The notes beneath the pieces were generated by a model that saw only the letters and a program-made list of their open reading frames with translations, made no database searches and was not told the origin of the DNA. Positions 1-7,598 of a DNA stretch of 9,895 nucleotides are shown one piece after another. The position numbers and the translations under genes are program-made. Each line of letters starts with the position of its first letter. The first letter of the stretch is position 1. Source of the DNA: Eubacteriales bacterium (GTDB lineage Bacteria; Bacillota; Clostridia; Christensenellales; CAG-138); contig JAUYTF010000361.1 in the NCBI GenBank assembly GCA_030695285.1, forward strand, positions 1-9,895, in the 5' to 3' direction.

Positions 1-1779
<1,779 letters not shown>

Positions 1780-1785
1780 GTCGGC

Positions 1786-1815
1786 AGGAGAGACGGATTG
1801 TGTTTTTACTGACGA
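1786..1815 (+). repeat. Upstream copy of the rpoC translation-initiation region
   Basis: Bases 1786-1815 match 1837-1866 at 25 of 30 positions with a fixed 51-nt offset. The repeated unit includes an AGGAG ribosome binding site, a 9-nt spacer, a GTG start and the next few codons. The first copy is therefore a decoy-like duplicate of the genuine rpoC start. Because 51 is a multiple of three, both GTG codons share a frame. It is visible directly in the sequence; any function is unknown. Confidence 0.8.
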
Positions 1816-1847
1816 TGATTCATATGAGCGGCAGCAAGGAGAGATAG
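1800..1847 (+). other. Possible 15-codon leader mini-ORF in the rpoB-rpoC spacer
   Basis: GTG at 1800 opens a 15-residue frame (MFLLTMIHMSGSKER) that closes with TAG at 1845-1847, one codon before the rpoC GTG. It has its own AGGAG at 1786-1790 with the same 9-nt spacing as rpoC, and its first residues MFLLT echo the MFELT of RpoC. It is in frame with rpoC, so stop-codon readthrough would give an N-terminally extended beta'. It may be an evolutionary remnant of a duplication, or a leader whose translation feeds ribosomes to rpoC. Translation is unproven. Confidence 0.3.
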
Positions 1848-1866
1848 ATTGTGTTTGAATTGACGA
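1837..1866 (+). repeat. Downstream copy of the repeat: the genuine rpoC ribosome binding site and start
   Basis: This is the second copy of the 30-nt imperfect repeat. AAGGAG at 1836-1841 lies 9 nt before the GTG at 1851. This GTG is the real rpoC start, because the conserved beta' N-terminus [20 protein letters not shown] begins exactly there and the frame is closed by TAG two codons upstream. Confidence 0.8.
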
Positions 1867-4800
1867 ATTTTGACGCGTTACAGATCGGGCTCGCATCGCC
1901 CGAGAAGATACTTGAATGGTCCCATGGCGAGGTCAAGAAGCCGGAGACGATCAACTACCGCACGCTCAAGCCGGAAAAAGACGGCCTGTTCTGCGAGCGC
2001 ATCTTTGGGCCGACCAAGGACTGGGAATGCCACTGCGGACGCTATAAACGCGGGCGCTATAAGGGAATTGTATGCGAAAAATGCGGCGTGGAGGTCACCC
2101 GCGCAAAAGTGCGCCGTGAGCGCATGGGCCACATTGAGCTGGCCGTTCCGGTGAGCCACATCTGGTACTTCAAAGGCATTCCCTGCCGCATGAAGATGCT
2201 GCTGGATATGAGCCCACGCTCGCTCGAGCAGGTGCTCTATTTCGGCGCATATGTGGTCATCGATCCCGGCCACACCACGCTGACCTATAAACAGATTCTC
2301 ACAGATAAAGATTATCGCGAGGCGCAGGAGCAGTATGGCACAAAGGCCTTTCGCGCCGGCATGGGCGCGGAGGCCATCCGCGAACTGCTGACACACCTCG
2401 ACCTGCCAAAGCTCGGCAAAGAACTGCGCGCCGAAATAGACAATGCAACCGGCCAGAAGCGCGCAAACGCGATCAAGCGCCTCGAGGTGGTGGAAGCATT
2501 CATCACCAGCGGCAACAAGCCGGAGTGGATTATCCTCACGGTGATTCCGGTCATCCCGCCGGAAATCCGCCCGATGGTGCAGCTCGACGGCGGCCGCTTT
2601 GCAACGAGCGATCTCAACGACCTCTATCGCCGCGTGATCAACCGCAACAACCGCCTCAAGCGGCTCTTAGAGCTGCGCGCGCCGGATATCATCGTGCGCA
2701 ACGAAAAGCGCATGCTGCAGGAAGCGGTAGACTCCCTGATCGATAACGGACGCCGCACCCGCCCCGTCACAGGGCCGGGAAATCGTCCGCTCAAGTCCCT
2801 TTCCGATATGCTGCGCGGTAAGCAGGGGCGTTTTCGCCAGAACCTGCTGGGCAAGCGCGTCGACTACTCGGGACGCAGCGTTATCGTCGTTGGTCCGGAT
2901 CTGCAGATGTATCAGTGCGGCCTCCCCAAAGAGATGGCGCTGGAGCTCTTTAAGCCCTTCGTCATGAAAAAGCTCGTCAAGGGTGGCTTTGCGCAGAACG
3001 TCAAAGGCGCAAAGCGGATGGTAGAGCGTGCCGATCCGGCCGTTTGGGGCGTGCTCGAGGATGTCATCAAGGATCATCCCGTGCTCTTAAACCGCGCGCC
3101 AACGCTGCATCGCCTTGGAATCCAGGCGTTTGAGCCGGTTCTTGTCGAAGGGCGCGCGCTCAAGCTGCATCCGCTGGTTTGCACCGCTTACAACGCGGAC
3201 TTTGACGGAGACCAGATGGCGGTTCACGTTCCGCTCTCGGTCGAAGCGCAGGCGGAAGCGCGGTTCCTCATGCTCGCGAGCAACAACATCTTAAAGCCGC
3301 AGGATGGCCGCCCTGTCGTCTCCCCGACGCAGGATATAGTCATGGGCTGCTACTATCTGACCATGATCCGCCCCGGCGCAAAGGGCGAGGGCAAGATTTT
3401 TCATTCGGAAGACGAGGCCATCATGGCCTATCAAACCGGAGAAATCGCCCTGCAGGCGCGGGTAAAAATCCGCCTTGAGCGCGAGTGGAACGGCGAGAAG
3501 CGCAGAAAGATCGTGGACGCCACGGTCGGTCGCGTGATCTTCAACAACGCCATCCCGCAGGATCTGGGCGGCGTGGACCGCACGAAAGAAGAAAACCTCT
3601 TCGTGCTGGAGGTCGATAAGCTGGTTGCGAAGAAAGACCTCGGCAACATCGTGGACAGCTGCTACCGCAAGTACGGCCCCACGACCACCTCGCAGGTACT
3701 CGACCGCATCAAGAAGCTCGGCTTTACCTACTCCACGCGCGGCGGCATCACGGTCGGTTTCCAGGACATCCAGGTGCCCGCAGAGAAGAAGCAGATGATT
3801 GCGGACGCGGAGGTCAAGGTCGAGGAGATCGACGAACTCTTCCGAATGGGTATGCTCTCAAACGCCGAGCGCAAAGAGCGCGTCATCAAGGTTTGGGAAA
3901 AGACCACCGACCTTGTGGCAAAGACGCTGATGAAATCGCTGGATGAGTTTAATCCGATTTATATGATGGCCAACTCCGGCGCGCGCGGCAGCACGGCGCA
4001 GATTCGCCAGCTTGCCGGTATGCGCGGACTCATGGCTGACCCGAGCGGTCAGATCATCGAGGTTCCGATTCGCGCGAACTTCCGCGAAGGCCTCTCGGTT
4101 CTGGAGTTCTTCATCTCTTCACACGGCGCGCGCAAAGGCCTTGCCGACACCGCGCTTCGTACGGCGGACTCCGGTTACCTGACTCGCCGCCTAGTAGACG
4201 TGTCTCAGGACGTGATCGTGCGCGAGGAAGATTGCTTTGCCGCGCGTGGCGAAGCACCCAAGGGCATGGTGCTCAGCGAGATCAAGGACGGTAACAAACC
4301 CATCGAGCCCCTGCGCTCGCGTGTAATCGGCCGCTATGCGGTAGAGATGGTCAAGCATCCCGAAACCGGCGAAGTCATCGTCGAAGCGGGCACGCTGATC
4401 TCTTACGAGCAGGCAGAGGAAATCGAGAAGGCCAACATCAAGAGCGTACACTGCCGCACGGTCTTCACCTGCCGTGCAGAGCGCGGAATCTGCGCCAAGT
4501 GCTACGGCGCGGATCTCGCCACCGGCACGCCGGTCAACATTGGCGAAGCGGTCGGCATCATCGCGGCGCAAGCCATCGGCGAACCCGGCACGCAGCTGAC
4601 GATGCGTACGTTCCACACCGGCGGCATCGCCAGTGCGGACGATATCACGCAGGGTCTCCCGCGTGTCGAGGAGCTCTTTGAAGCGCGCAAGCCCAAGGGT
4701 CTCGCTGTCATCAGCGAGATCAGCGGCACCGTGCATATCGACGATAGCAAGAAGCGCCGTGAAGCGGTTGTCACCAACGAAGAAGGGGAAGCCGAGAGCT

Positions 4801-5366
4801 ACCTCATCCCGTTTGGCAGCAAGCTCAAGGTCACCGACGGCAGCGCTGTCGAGGCGGGTGACGAACTCACAGAGGGCAGCATCAACCCGCATGATATCCT
4901 CAAGATCAAGGGCGTCAAGGGCGTCCAGGCTTATCTGCTCAAGGAAGTGCAGAGCGTTTACCGTCTGCAGGGCGTTGAGATCTCCGATAAACACATAGAA
5001 GTCATCATCCGCCAGATGCTCAGAAAGGTGCAGGTCGAGGAAAACGGCGAGACAAATATGCTGCCGGGCGAGCTCATCGACATCTTCCGCTTTGAGCTGG
5101 AAAACGAGCGCGTCATACAGACCGAGGGCAAGCCCGCTATCGCAAAGCGCAAGCTGCTGGGCATCACCAAAGCTTCCCTCGCGACGGATTCCTTCCTCTC
5201 CGCGGCCTCCTTCCAGGAGACGACGCGCGTGCTCACCGAGGCCGCTATCAAGGGCAAGATCGATCCGCTCGTGGGCCTCAAGGAAAACGTCATCATCGGC
5301 AAGCTGATCCCCGCGGGCATTGGACTGAGGCGCTACCGCAACATCGTTGTGACAGATAAAAAGTAA
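1851..5366 (+). CDS. rpoC: DNA-directed RNA polymerase subunit beta'
   Basis: This is the complete 1171-residue beta' subunit, which carries the catalytic magnesium and forms the clamp of the core polymerase. The length is usual for Clostridia, without the large lineage insertions seen elsewhere. The N-terminal zinc-binding cysteines are C60, C62, C75 and C78. The conserved segment [19 protein letters not shown] starts at 331. The catalytic NADFDGD motif is at 448-454 with metal-binding D450, D452 and D454. The bridge helix ([20 protein letters not shown]) starts at about 760. The second zinc site is C795, C874, C881 and C884. The trigger loop [16 protein letters not shown] is at 910-925, with the conserved His at 922 (E. 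coli H936). The GTG start is set by the conserved N-terminus and AAGGAG at 1836-1841. All key residues are intact. It lies 71 nt after rpoB and is presumably cotranscribed with it. Confidence 0.99.
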   Translation: MFELTNFDALQIGLASPEKILEWSHGEVKKPETINYRTLKPEKDGLFCERIFGPTKDWECHCGRYKRGRYKGIVCEKCGVEVTRAKVRRERMGHIELAVPVSHIWYFKGIPCRMKMLLDMSPRSLEQVLYFGAYVVIDPGHTTLTYKQILTDKDYREAQEQYGTKAFRAGMGAEAIRELLTHLDLPKLGKELRAEIDNATGQKRANAIKRLEVVEAFITSGNKPEWIILTVIPVIPPEIRPMVQLDGGRFATSDLNDLYRRVINRNNRLKRLLELRAPDIIVRNEKRMLQEAVDSLIDNGRRTRPVTGPGNRPLKSLSDMLRGKQGRFRQNLLGKRVDYSGRSVIVVGPDLQMYQCGLPKEMALELFKPFVMKKLVKGGFAQNVKGAKRMVERADPAVWGVLEDVIKDHPVLLNRAPTLHRLGIQAFEPVLVEGRALKLHPLVCTAYNADFDGDQMAVHVPLSVEAQAEARFLMLASNNILKPQDGRPVVSPTQDIVMGCYYLTMIRPGAKGEGKIFHSEDEAIMAYQTGEIALQARVKIRLEREWNGEKRRKIVDATVGRVIFNNAIPQDLGGVDRTKEENLFVLEVDKLVAKKDLGNIVDSCYRKYGPTTTSQVLDRIKKLGFTYSTRGGITVGFQDIQVPAEKKQMIADAEVKVEEIDELFRMGMLSNAERKERVIKVWEKTTDLVAKTLMKSLDEFNPIYMMANSGARGSTAQIRQLAGMRGLMADPSGQIIEVPIRANFREGLSVLEFFISSHGARKGLADTALRTADSGYLTRRLVDVSQDVIVREEDCFAARGEAPKGMVLSEIKDGNKPIEPLRSRVIGRYAVEMVKHPETGEVIVEAGTLISYEQAEEIEKANIKSVHCRTVFTCRAERGICAKCYGADLATGTPVNIGEAVGIIAAQAIGEPGTQLTMRTFHTGGIASADDITQGLPRVEELFEARKPKGLAVISEISGTVHIDDSKKRREAVVTNEEGEAESYLIPFGSKLKVTDGSAVEAGDELTEGSINPHDILKIKGVKGVQAYLLKEVQSVYRLQGVEISDKHIEVIIRQMLRKVQVEENGETNMLPGELIDIFRFELENERVIQTEGKPAIAKRKLLGITKASLATDSFLSAASFQETTRVLTEAAIKGKIDPLVGLKENVIIGKLIPAGIGLRRYRNIVVTDKK

Positions 5367-5408
5367 AACTAGCCCGAAAGCACGCTTTTAGGCAAGAATG
5401 AATCGAAC

Positions 5409-5444
5409 AGCCGCCGCGCCGGAACCTGTTCCGGCGCAACGGCT
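5409..5444 (+). other. Stem-loop downstream of rpoC
   Basis: A perfect 9-bp stem (GCGCCGGAA, 5416-5424, with TTCCGGCGC, 5429-5437) closes a CCTG tetraloop. It extends across a 2x2 internal loop into another 5 bp (AGCCG 5409-5413 with CGGCT 5440-5444). A competing outer pairing, GGCAAG 5391-5396 with CTTGCC 5443-5448, is also possible. No T-run follows, so it is not a standard intrinsic terminator. It could protect or process the rpoC mRNA 3' end, or attenuate transcription into the next gene. The fold is inferred by eye from complementarity. Confidence 0.55.
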
Positions 5445-5477
5445 TGCCAACTCGCCCGACTCTCGAAAGGAGCAGAC

Positions 5478-6104
5478 ATGGAAAAACTGCCAGTCAACCC
5501 GAACTGTGAGCTTTCCGGCACGAAATACTGTGCCGCGCTCAACATGCACACCTGCGCGGCCTGCACCATTCGCGATTCGGAAAACAAAGGCGAGATCATC
5601 AGCGACCTCGACCTTTACGAAACGCTCCTGCCGGAGGGCGGCATTGCACACTTGTTTGAATCGCGCGAGTGTCAGTTCTGCAAAACGCCGGTCAAGGGGA
5701 AGCGGCGCGGGTATGCGATTCTTGATATGGCGCATCCTGAACCGCGGCGCGTTCAGAAATGGCTCTTTGGCAAAAGGACCGCGCGCATCGGCACGATGAT
5801 ACCGCTGCAGATGGGCGTTTGCCCCAAATGCCGCAAGCGCTTTCTGCTGATGGAATATCTGCCGATGCTCATTCCCGTCGTCTTCGGGATAGGCGCGTTG
5901 CTTTTGCTCTCGCTGGATGCGATTCGAAATCCGCTGGTGGATCTCTCCATGTTTGCGCCGTTTGGTACCTGGATCGTCATCACGCTTGTCGGGATCATCC
6001 TGGGCAAACTCGTGACCGACGGCTTTGAGCGCGCCTGGGCCAAGGAGATGGAGACGGACGTCATGCGTCATCCTGTCATCGCGGAGATGACGGACAAGGG
6101 CTGA
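5478..6104 (+). CDS. Unrecognised cysteine-rich protein with two predicted membrane helices
   Basis: I do not recognise the family of this 208-residue protein. ATG at 5478 follows a good ribosome binding site, AAAGGAG at 5466-5472, with a 5-nt spacer. The protein has eight cysteines: C10, C18, C26 and C29 (the last two a CxxC), then CxxC pairs C65/C68 (CQFC) and C115/C118 (CPKC). The pattern suggests one or two zinc-ribbon or other metal sites, with the 65/68 and 115/118 pairs possibly forming one site. After the last CxxC come two hydrophobic stretches at about 128-148 and 163-180 separated by a short loop, consistent with a membrane hairpin and a mostly cytosolic N-terminal domain. There is no signal peptide. 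It sits between rpoC and the str promoter, a place often held by an L7Ae-like gene in Firmicutes, but it shows no resemblance to L7Ae. Base composition matches its neighbours. Function is unknown; reality as a gene is likely. Confidence 0.85.
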   Translation: MEKLPVNPNCELSGTKYCAALNMHTCAACTIRDSENKGEIISDLDLYETLLPEGGIAHLFESRECQFCKTPVKGKRRGYAILDMAHPEPRRVQKWLFGKRTARIGTMIPLQMGVCPKCRKRFLLMEYLPMLIPVVFGIGALLLLSLDAIRNPLVDLSMFAPFGTWIVITLVGIILGKLVTDGFERAWAKEMETDVMRHPVIAEMTDKG

Positions 6105-6267
6105 CGCCGATCACCGCCAAAAGCCGGACCAAGCTGCTCTTTAGTAAAAGTCGCTTGGCGCGAGGCCTTGGCACCGCAGACGGGGAAACGCCGGAGGCAT
6201 AGAATAGTGCCGGGCAAGCGCGTGAAGCACTACATATAGCAAGTGTTTTGTACAGGAGAGAAAGCGT
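6105..6267 (+). other. Spacer upstream of the str promoter, partly self-complementary
   Basis: No convincing gene is seen in this part of the 421-nt gap before rpsL. Two nested complementary pairs occur: CGCTTG 6152-6157 with CAAGCG 6215-6220, and GGCAC 6170-6174 with GTGCC 6207-6211. A weak stem GCACT/AGTGT followed by TTTTG lies near 6227-6250 and could contribute to ending the upstream transcript, but it is short with a 10-nt loop. The 3' end of the rpoBC transcript must lie here or read through into rpsL. No strong intrinsic terminator was found. Confidence 0.3.
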
Positions 6268-6296
6268 TTGACAAGCCGGGCTATTGCTGATAAAAT
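6268..6296 (+). promoter_or_regulatory. Sigma-A-type promoter of the str operon
   Basis: TTGACA at 6268-6273 is a perfect -35 box. It is followed by exactly 17 nt and then TAAAAT at 6291-6296, five of six bases of the -10 consensus. The predicted transcription start is near 6303, giving rpsL a 5' leader of about 220 nt. This placement would let the translation genes rpsL-rpsG-fusA-tuf be transcribed independently of rpoBC, as in many Firmicutes. The match is direct; use in the cell is inferred. Confidence 0.85.
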
Positions 6297-6302
6297 ACTG
6301 CG

Positions 6303-6525
6303 TTGGCGGTTCCTGTTTTGATAAGAGTCTGCGAAACATGCTGGTTTTGCGGAAGTTTACGAAAAACAAACGCCAAGCTGACCGGATTTTAACAAAGATC
6401 GGGTAAGATAGCTTCCGAACGTCTTCGGAAAAAACATTTGGATACAATGCTCCCTACAGGGGTTGCAGGGAGCGGTAATAGAGATAGATCAGTTTTATTC
6501 GACAAAGATTTAAGGAGATTGATAC
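6303..6525 (+). promoter_or_regulatory. Structured 5' leader of rpsL
   Basis: The leader between the predicted start and rpsL contains four candidate helices. P1 pairs TTGGCG 6303-6308 with CGCCAA 6371-6376. P2 pairs 6328-6337 with 6344-6353 (10 bp including two G-U pairs) around a six-base loop. P3 pairs TTCCGAA 6413-6419 with TTCGGAA 6424-6430. P4 pairs GCTCCCT 6449-6455 with AGGGAGC 6467-6473 around an 11-nt loop. None is followed directly by a T-run, so control, if any, would more likely act on translation or RNA stability than by intrinsic termination. The leader ends with AAGGAG at 6512-6517, 8 nt before the rpsL ATG. Ribosomal protein operons are commonly controlled by their own products binding such leaders; that is an analogy, not something shown here. 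Confidence 0.45.
6338..6406 (+). other. Possible 22-codon upstream ORF in the rpsL leader
   Basis: ATG at 6338 opens a 22-residue frame ending at TAA 6404-6406. The peptide is strongly basic (seven Lys/Arg, one Asp) and starts MLVLRKFTKNKRQ. Its ATG falls in the six-base loop of helix P2, and the stop codon lies just before helix P3. The only upstream purine stretch, AAGAG at 6323-6327, is a weak ribosome binding site. It may be a chance frame. Confidence 0.2.
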
Positions 6526-6915
6526 ATGCCGACAATCAACCAATTGGTTCGTAAAGGCAGAGAGCAGGTGGAGTATAAATCCACGGCTCCTATTCTGAAG
6601 AAGTGCCCGCAGCGCCGCGGTGTCTGCACGGCGGTCCGTACGATGACCCCGAAAAAGCCGAATTCCGCGCTGCGTAAAATCGCCCGCATCCGTCTGACCG
6701 ACGGCCTTGAGGGCACAGCATACATCCCCGGCATCGGCCACAACCTGCAGGAGCACTCCGTTGTGCTCATCCGCGGTGGCCGCGTCAAGGACCTCCCGGG
6801 CGTTCGTTACCACATCATCCGTGGCGCACTTGACACCGCGGGCGTTGCCAATCGCAAGCAGAGCCGTTCGCTCTACGGCGCGAAGAAGGTACAAAAGCAA
6901 GCGAAGAAGAAATAA
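6526..6915 (+). CDS. rpsL: 30S ribosomal protein S12
   Basis: This is the complete 129-residue S12, a small-subunit protein at the decoding centre that takes part in tRNA selection accuracy. The start [13 protein letters not shown] follows AAGGAG with an 8-nt spacer. [11 protein letters not shown] (41-51) and [13 protein letters not shown] (84-96) form the decoding loops. Lysines 43/44 and 88 (K42, K43 and K87 in mature numbering), classical streptomycin-resistance sites, are unmutated, and the modifiable Asp at 89 is present. Two features are odd. The Bacillus-type insertion of about 14 residues before the RRGVC motif is absent, so this region looks like the short form ([10 protein letters not shown]). 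The usual TNGxEVT segment reads TDGLEGT (58-64). A lysine-rich tail ends the protein. It is the first gene of the str operon, 14 nt before rpsG. Identification is certain. Confidence 0.99.
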   Translation: MPTINQLVRKGREQVEYKSTAPILKKCPQRRGVCTAVRTMTPKKPNSALRKIARIRLTDGLEGTAYIPGIGHNLQEHSVVLIRGGRVKDLPGVRYHIIRGALDTAGVANRKQSRSLYGAKKVQKQAKKK

Positions 6916-6929
6916 GGGAGGGCCGAAGA

Positions 6930-7400
6930 ATGCCAAGAAGAGGATTTATTCCCAAGCGCGAAGTGCTGGCCGACCCGATCTATAACAGCGTGGTCGTGAC
7001 AAAACTCATCAACCAGGTCATGAACGATGGCAAGCGCGGCGTCGCCCAAAAGGCGGTTTACGACGCGTTCGACTCCATCCGCGAGAAGACCGGCCGTGAG
7101 CCGGGCGAAGTCTTTGAGCAGGCGATAAACAACATCATGCCCGTGCTCGAAGTCAAAGCCCGCCGCGTCGGCGGCGCTACCTATCAGGTGCCGATCGAGA
7201 TCCGCACCGAGCGCCGCCAGACCCTTGGTCTGCGCTGGCTTGTGTCCTATGCGCGCAAGCGCGGGGAACGCACCATCAGCGCGCGCCTTGCCGGCGAAAT
7301 CATGGACGGCGCCAACAGCCAGGGCAACACCTTCAAAAAGAAGGAAGACACCCACAAAATGGCAGAGGCGAACAAGGCGTTCGCACACTATCGCTGGTAA
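6930..7400 (+). CDS. rpsG: 30S ribosomal protein S7
   Basis: This is the complete 156-residue S7, the standard family length. It nucleates assembly of the 30S head by binding the 3' major domain of 16S rRNA, and it lies near the E-site tRNA. The N-terminus [11 protein letters not shown], the middle [20 protein letters not shown] segment (here [16 protein letters not shown]), [12 protein letters not shown] and the ending AFAHYRW are all family signatures. The ribosome binding site (GGGAGG at 6916-6921) begins immediately after the rpsL stop codon and lies about 8 nt before ATG, so translation is probably coupled to rpsL. In E. coli S7 is the repressor of this operon; whether that holds here cannot be seen. 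Confidence 0.99.
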   Translation: MPRRGFIPKREVLADPIYNSVVVTKLINQVMNDGKRGVAQKAVYDAFDSIREKTGREPGEVFEQAINNIMPVLEVKARRVGGATYQVPIEIRTERRQTLGLRWLVSYARKRGERTISARLAGEIMDGANSQGNTFKKKEDTHKMAEANKAFAHYRW

Positions 7401-7437
7401 GCCGCGTCTACGCGATTGCGCGGTGGAAGGTTTGCAT

Positions 7438-7479
7438 ATGAAGGGGTTGTCCCGGTTTATCTGCGTGAAAGCGGCATGA
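7438..7479 (+). other. Possible 13-residue mini-ORF in the rpsG-fusA spacer
   Basis: ATG at 7438 encodes MKGLSRFICVKAA and stops at TGA 7477-7479. A purine-rich GGAAGG at 7425-7430, 7 nt upstream, could serve as ribosome binding site. It precedes the strong hairpin at 7511-7551 by 31 nt. The arrangement resembles a leader peptide followed by a regulatory stem, but such a short frame can arise by chance. Confidence 0.2.
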
Positions 7480-7510
7480 TCGCGGGAAGCAATTCAGGAA
7501 TCAACAGCCA

Positions 7511-7551
7511 CGGGCCTGCGGTTCGGTGCAGTCAACCGAACCGCAGACCCG
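7511..7551 (+). other. Very stable hairpin in the rpsG-fusA spacer
   Basis: CTGCGGTTCGGT (7516-7527) pairs perfectly with ACCGAACCGCAG (7535-7546) around a 7-nt loop. After one C/A mismatch the stem continues for 4 bp, CGGG (7511-7514) with CCCG (7548-7551). That is 16 bp in all, the strongest inverted repeat in the window. The bases that follow (GCGCAATACTG) contain no T-run, so a canonical intrinsic terminator is unlikely. Possible roles are an RNase processing site, a 3' stability element for the rpsL-rpsG mRNA, a protein-binding site or an attenuator tuning fusA/tuf relative to rpsL/rpsG. Confidence 0.65.
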
Positions 7552-7598
7552 CGCAATACTGTCGGGAACAAATTTGTAACGAGTAAAGGGAAACGATT

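Noticed and set aside
4191..4994. A 267-codon open frame on the minus strand within rpoC
   Set aside because: It mirrors the conserved bridge-helix to trigger-loop region of beta'. No plausible family resemblance was seen.
5377..5389. An intrinsic terminator just after rpoC (AAAGC/GCTTT with T-run)
   Set aside because: The loop would be only two to four bases and the stem four or five AT-rich pairs, too weak to call.
6076..6447. A 123-codon minus-strand frame across the rpsL upstream spacer
   Set aside because: It begins with TTG after a weak ribosome binding site, runs through the str promoter and leader, and its composition does not resemble a real protein here. It also overlaps the 3' end of the upstream gene.
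6443..6448. TACAAT as a second promoter -10 closer to rpsL
   Set aside because: No acceptable -35 box at 16-18 nt upstream, and the extended -10 TG is out of place by one base.
7416..7442. A promoter for fusA in the rpsG-fusA spacer
   Set aside because: TTGCGC and TATGAA are separated by only 15 nt and match the consensus poorly.
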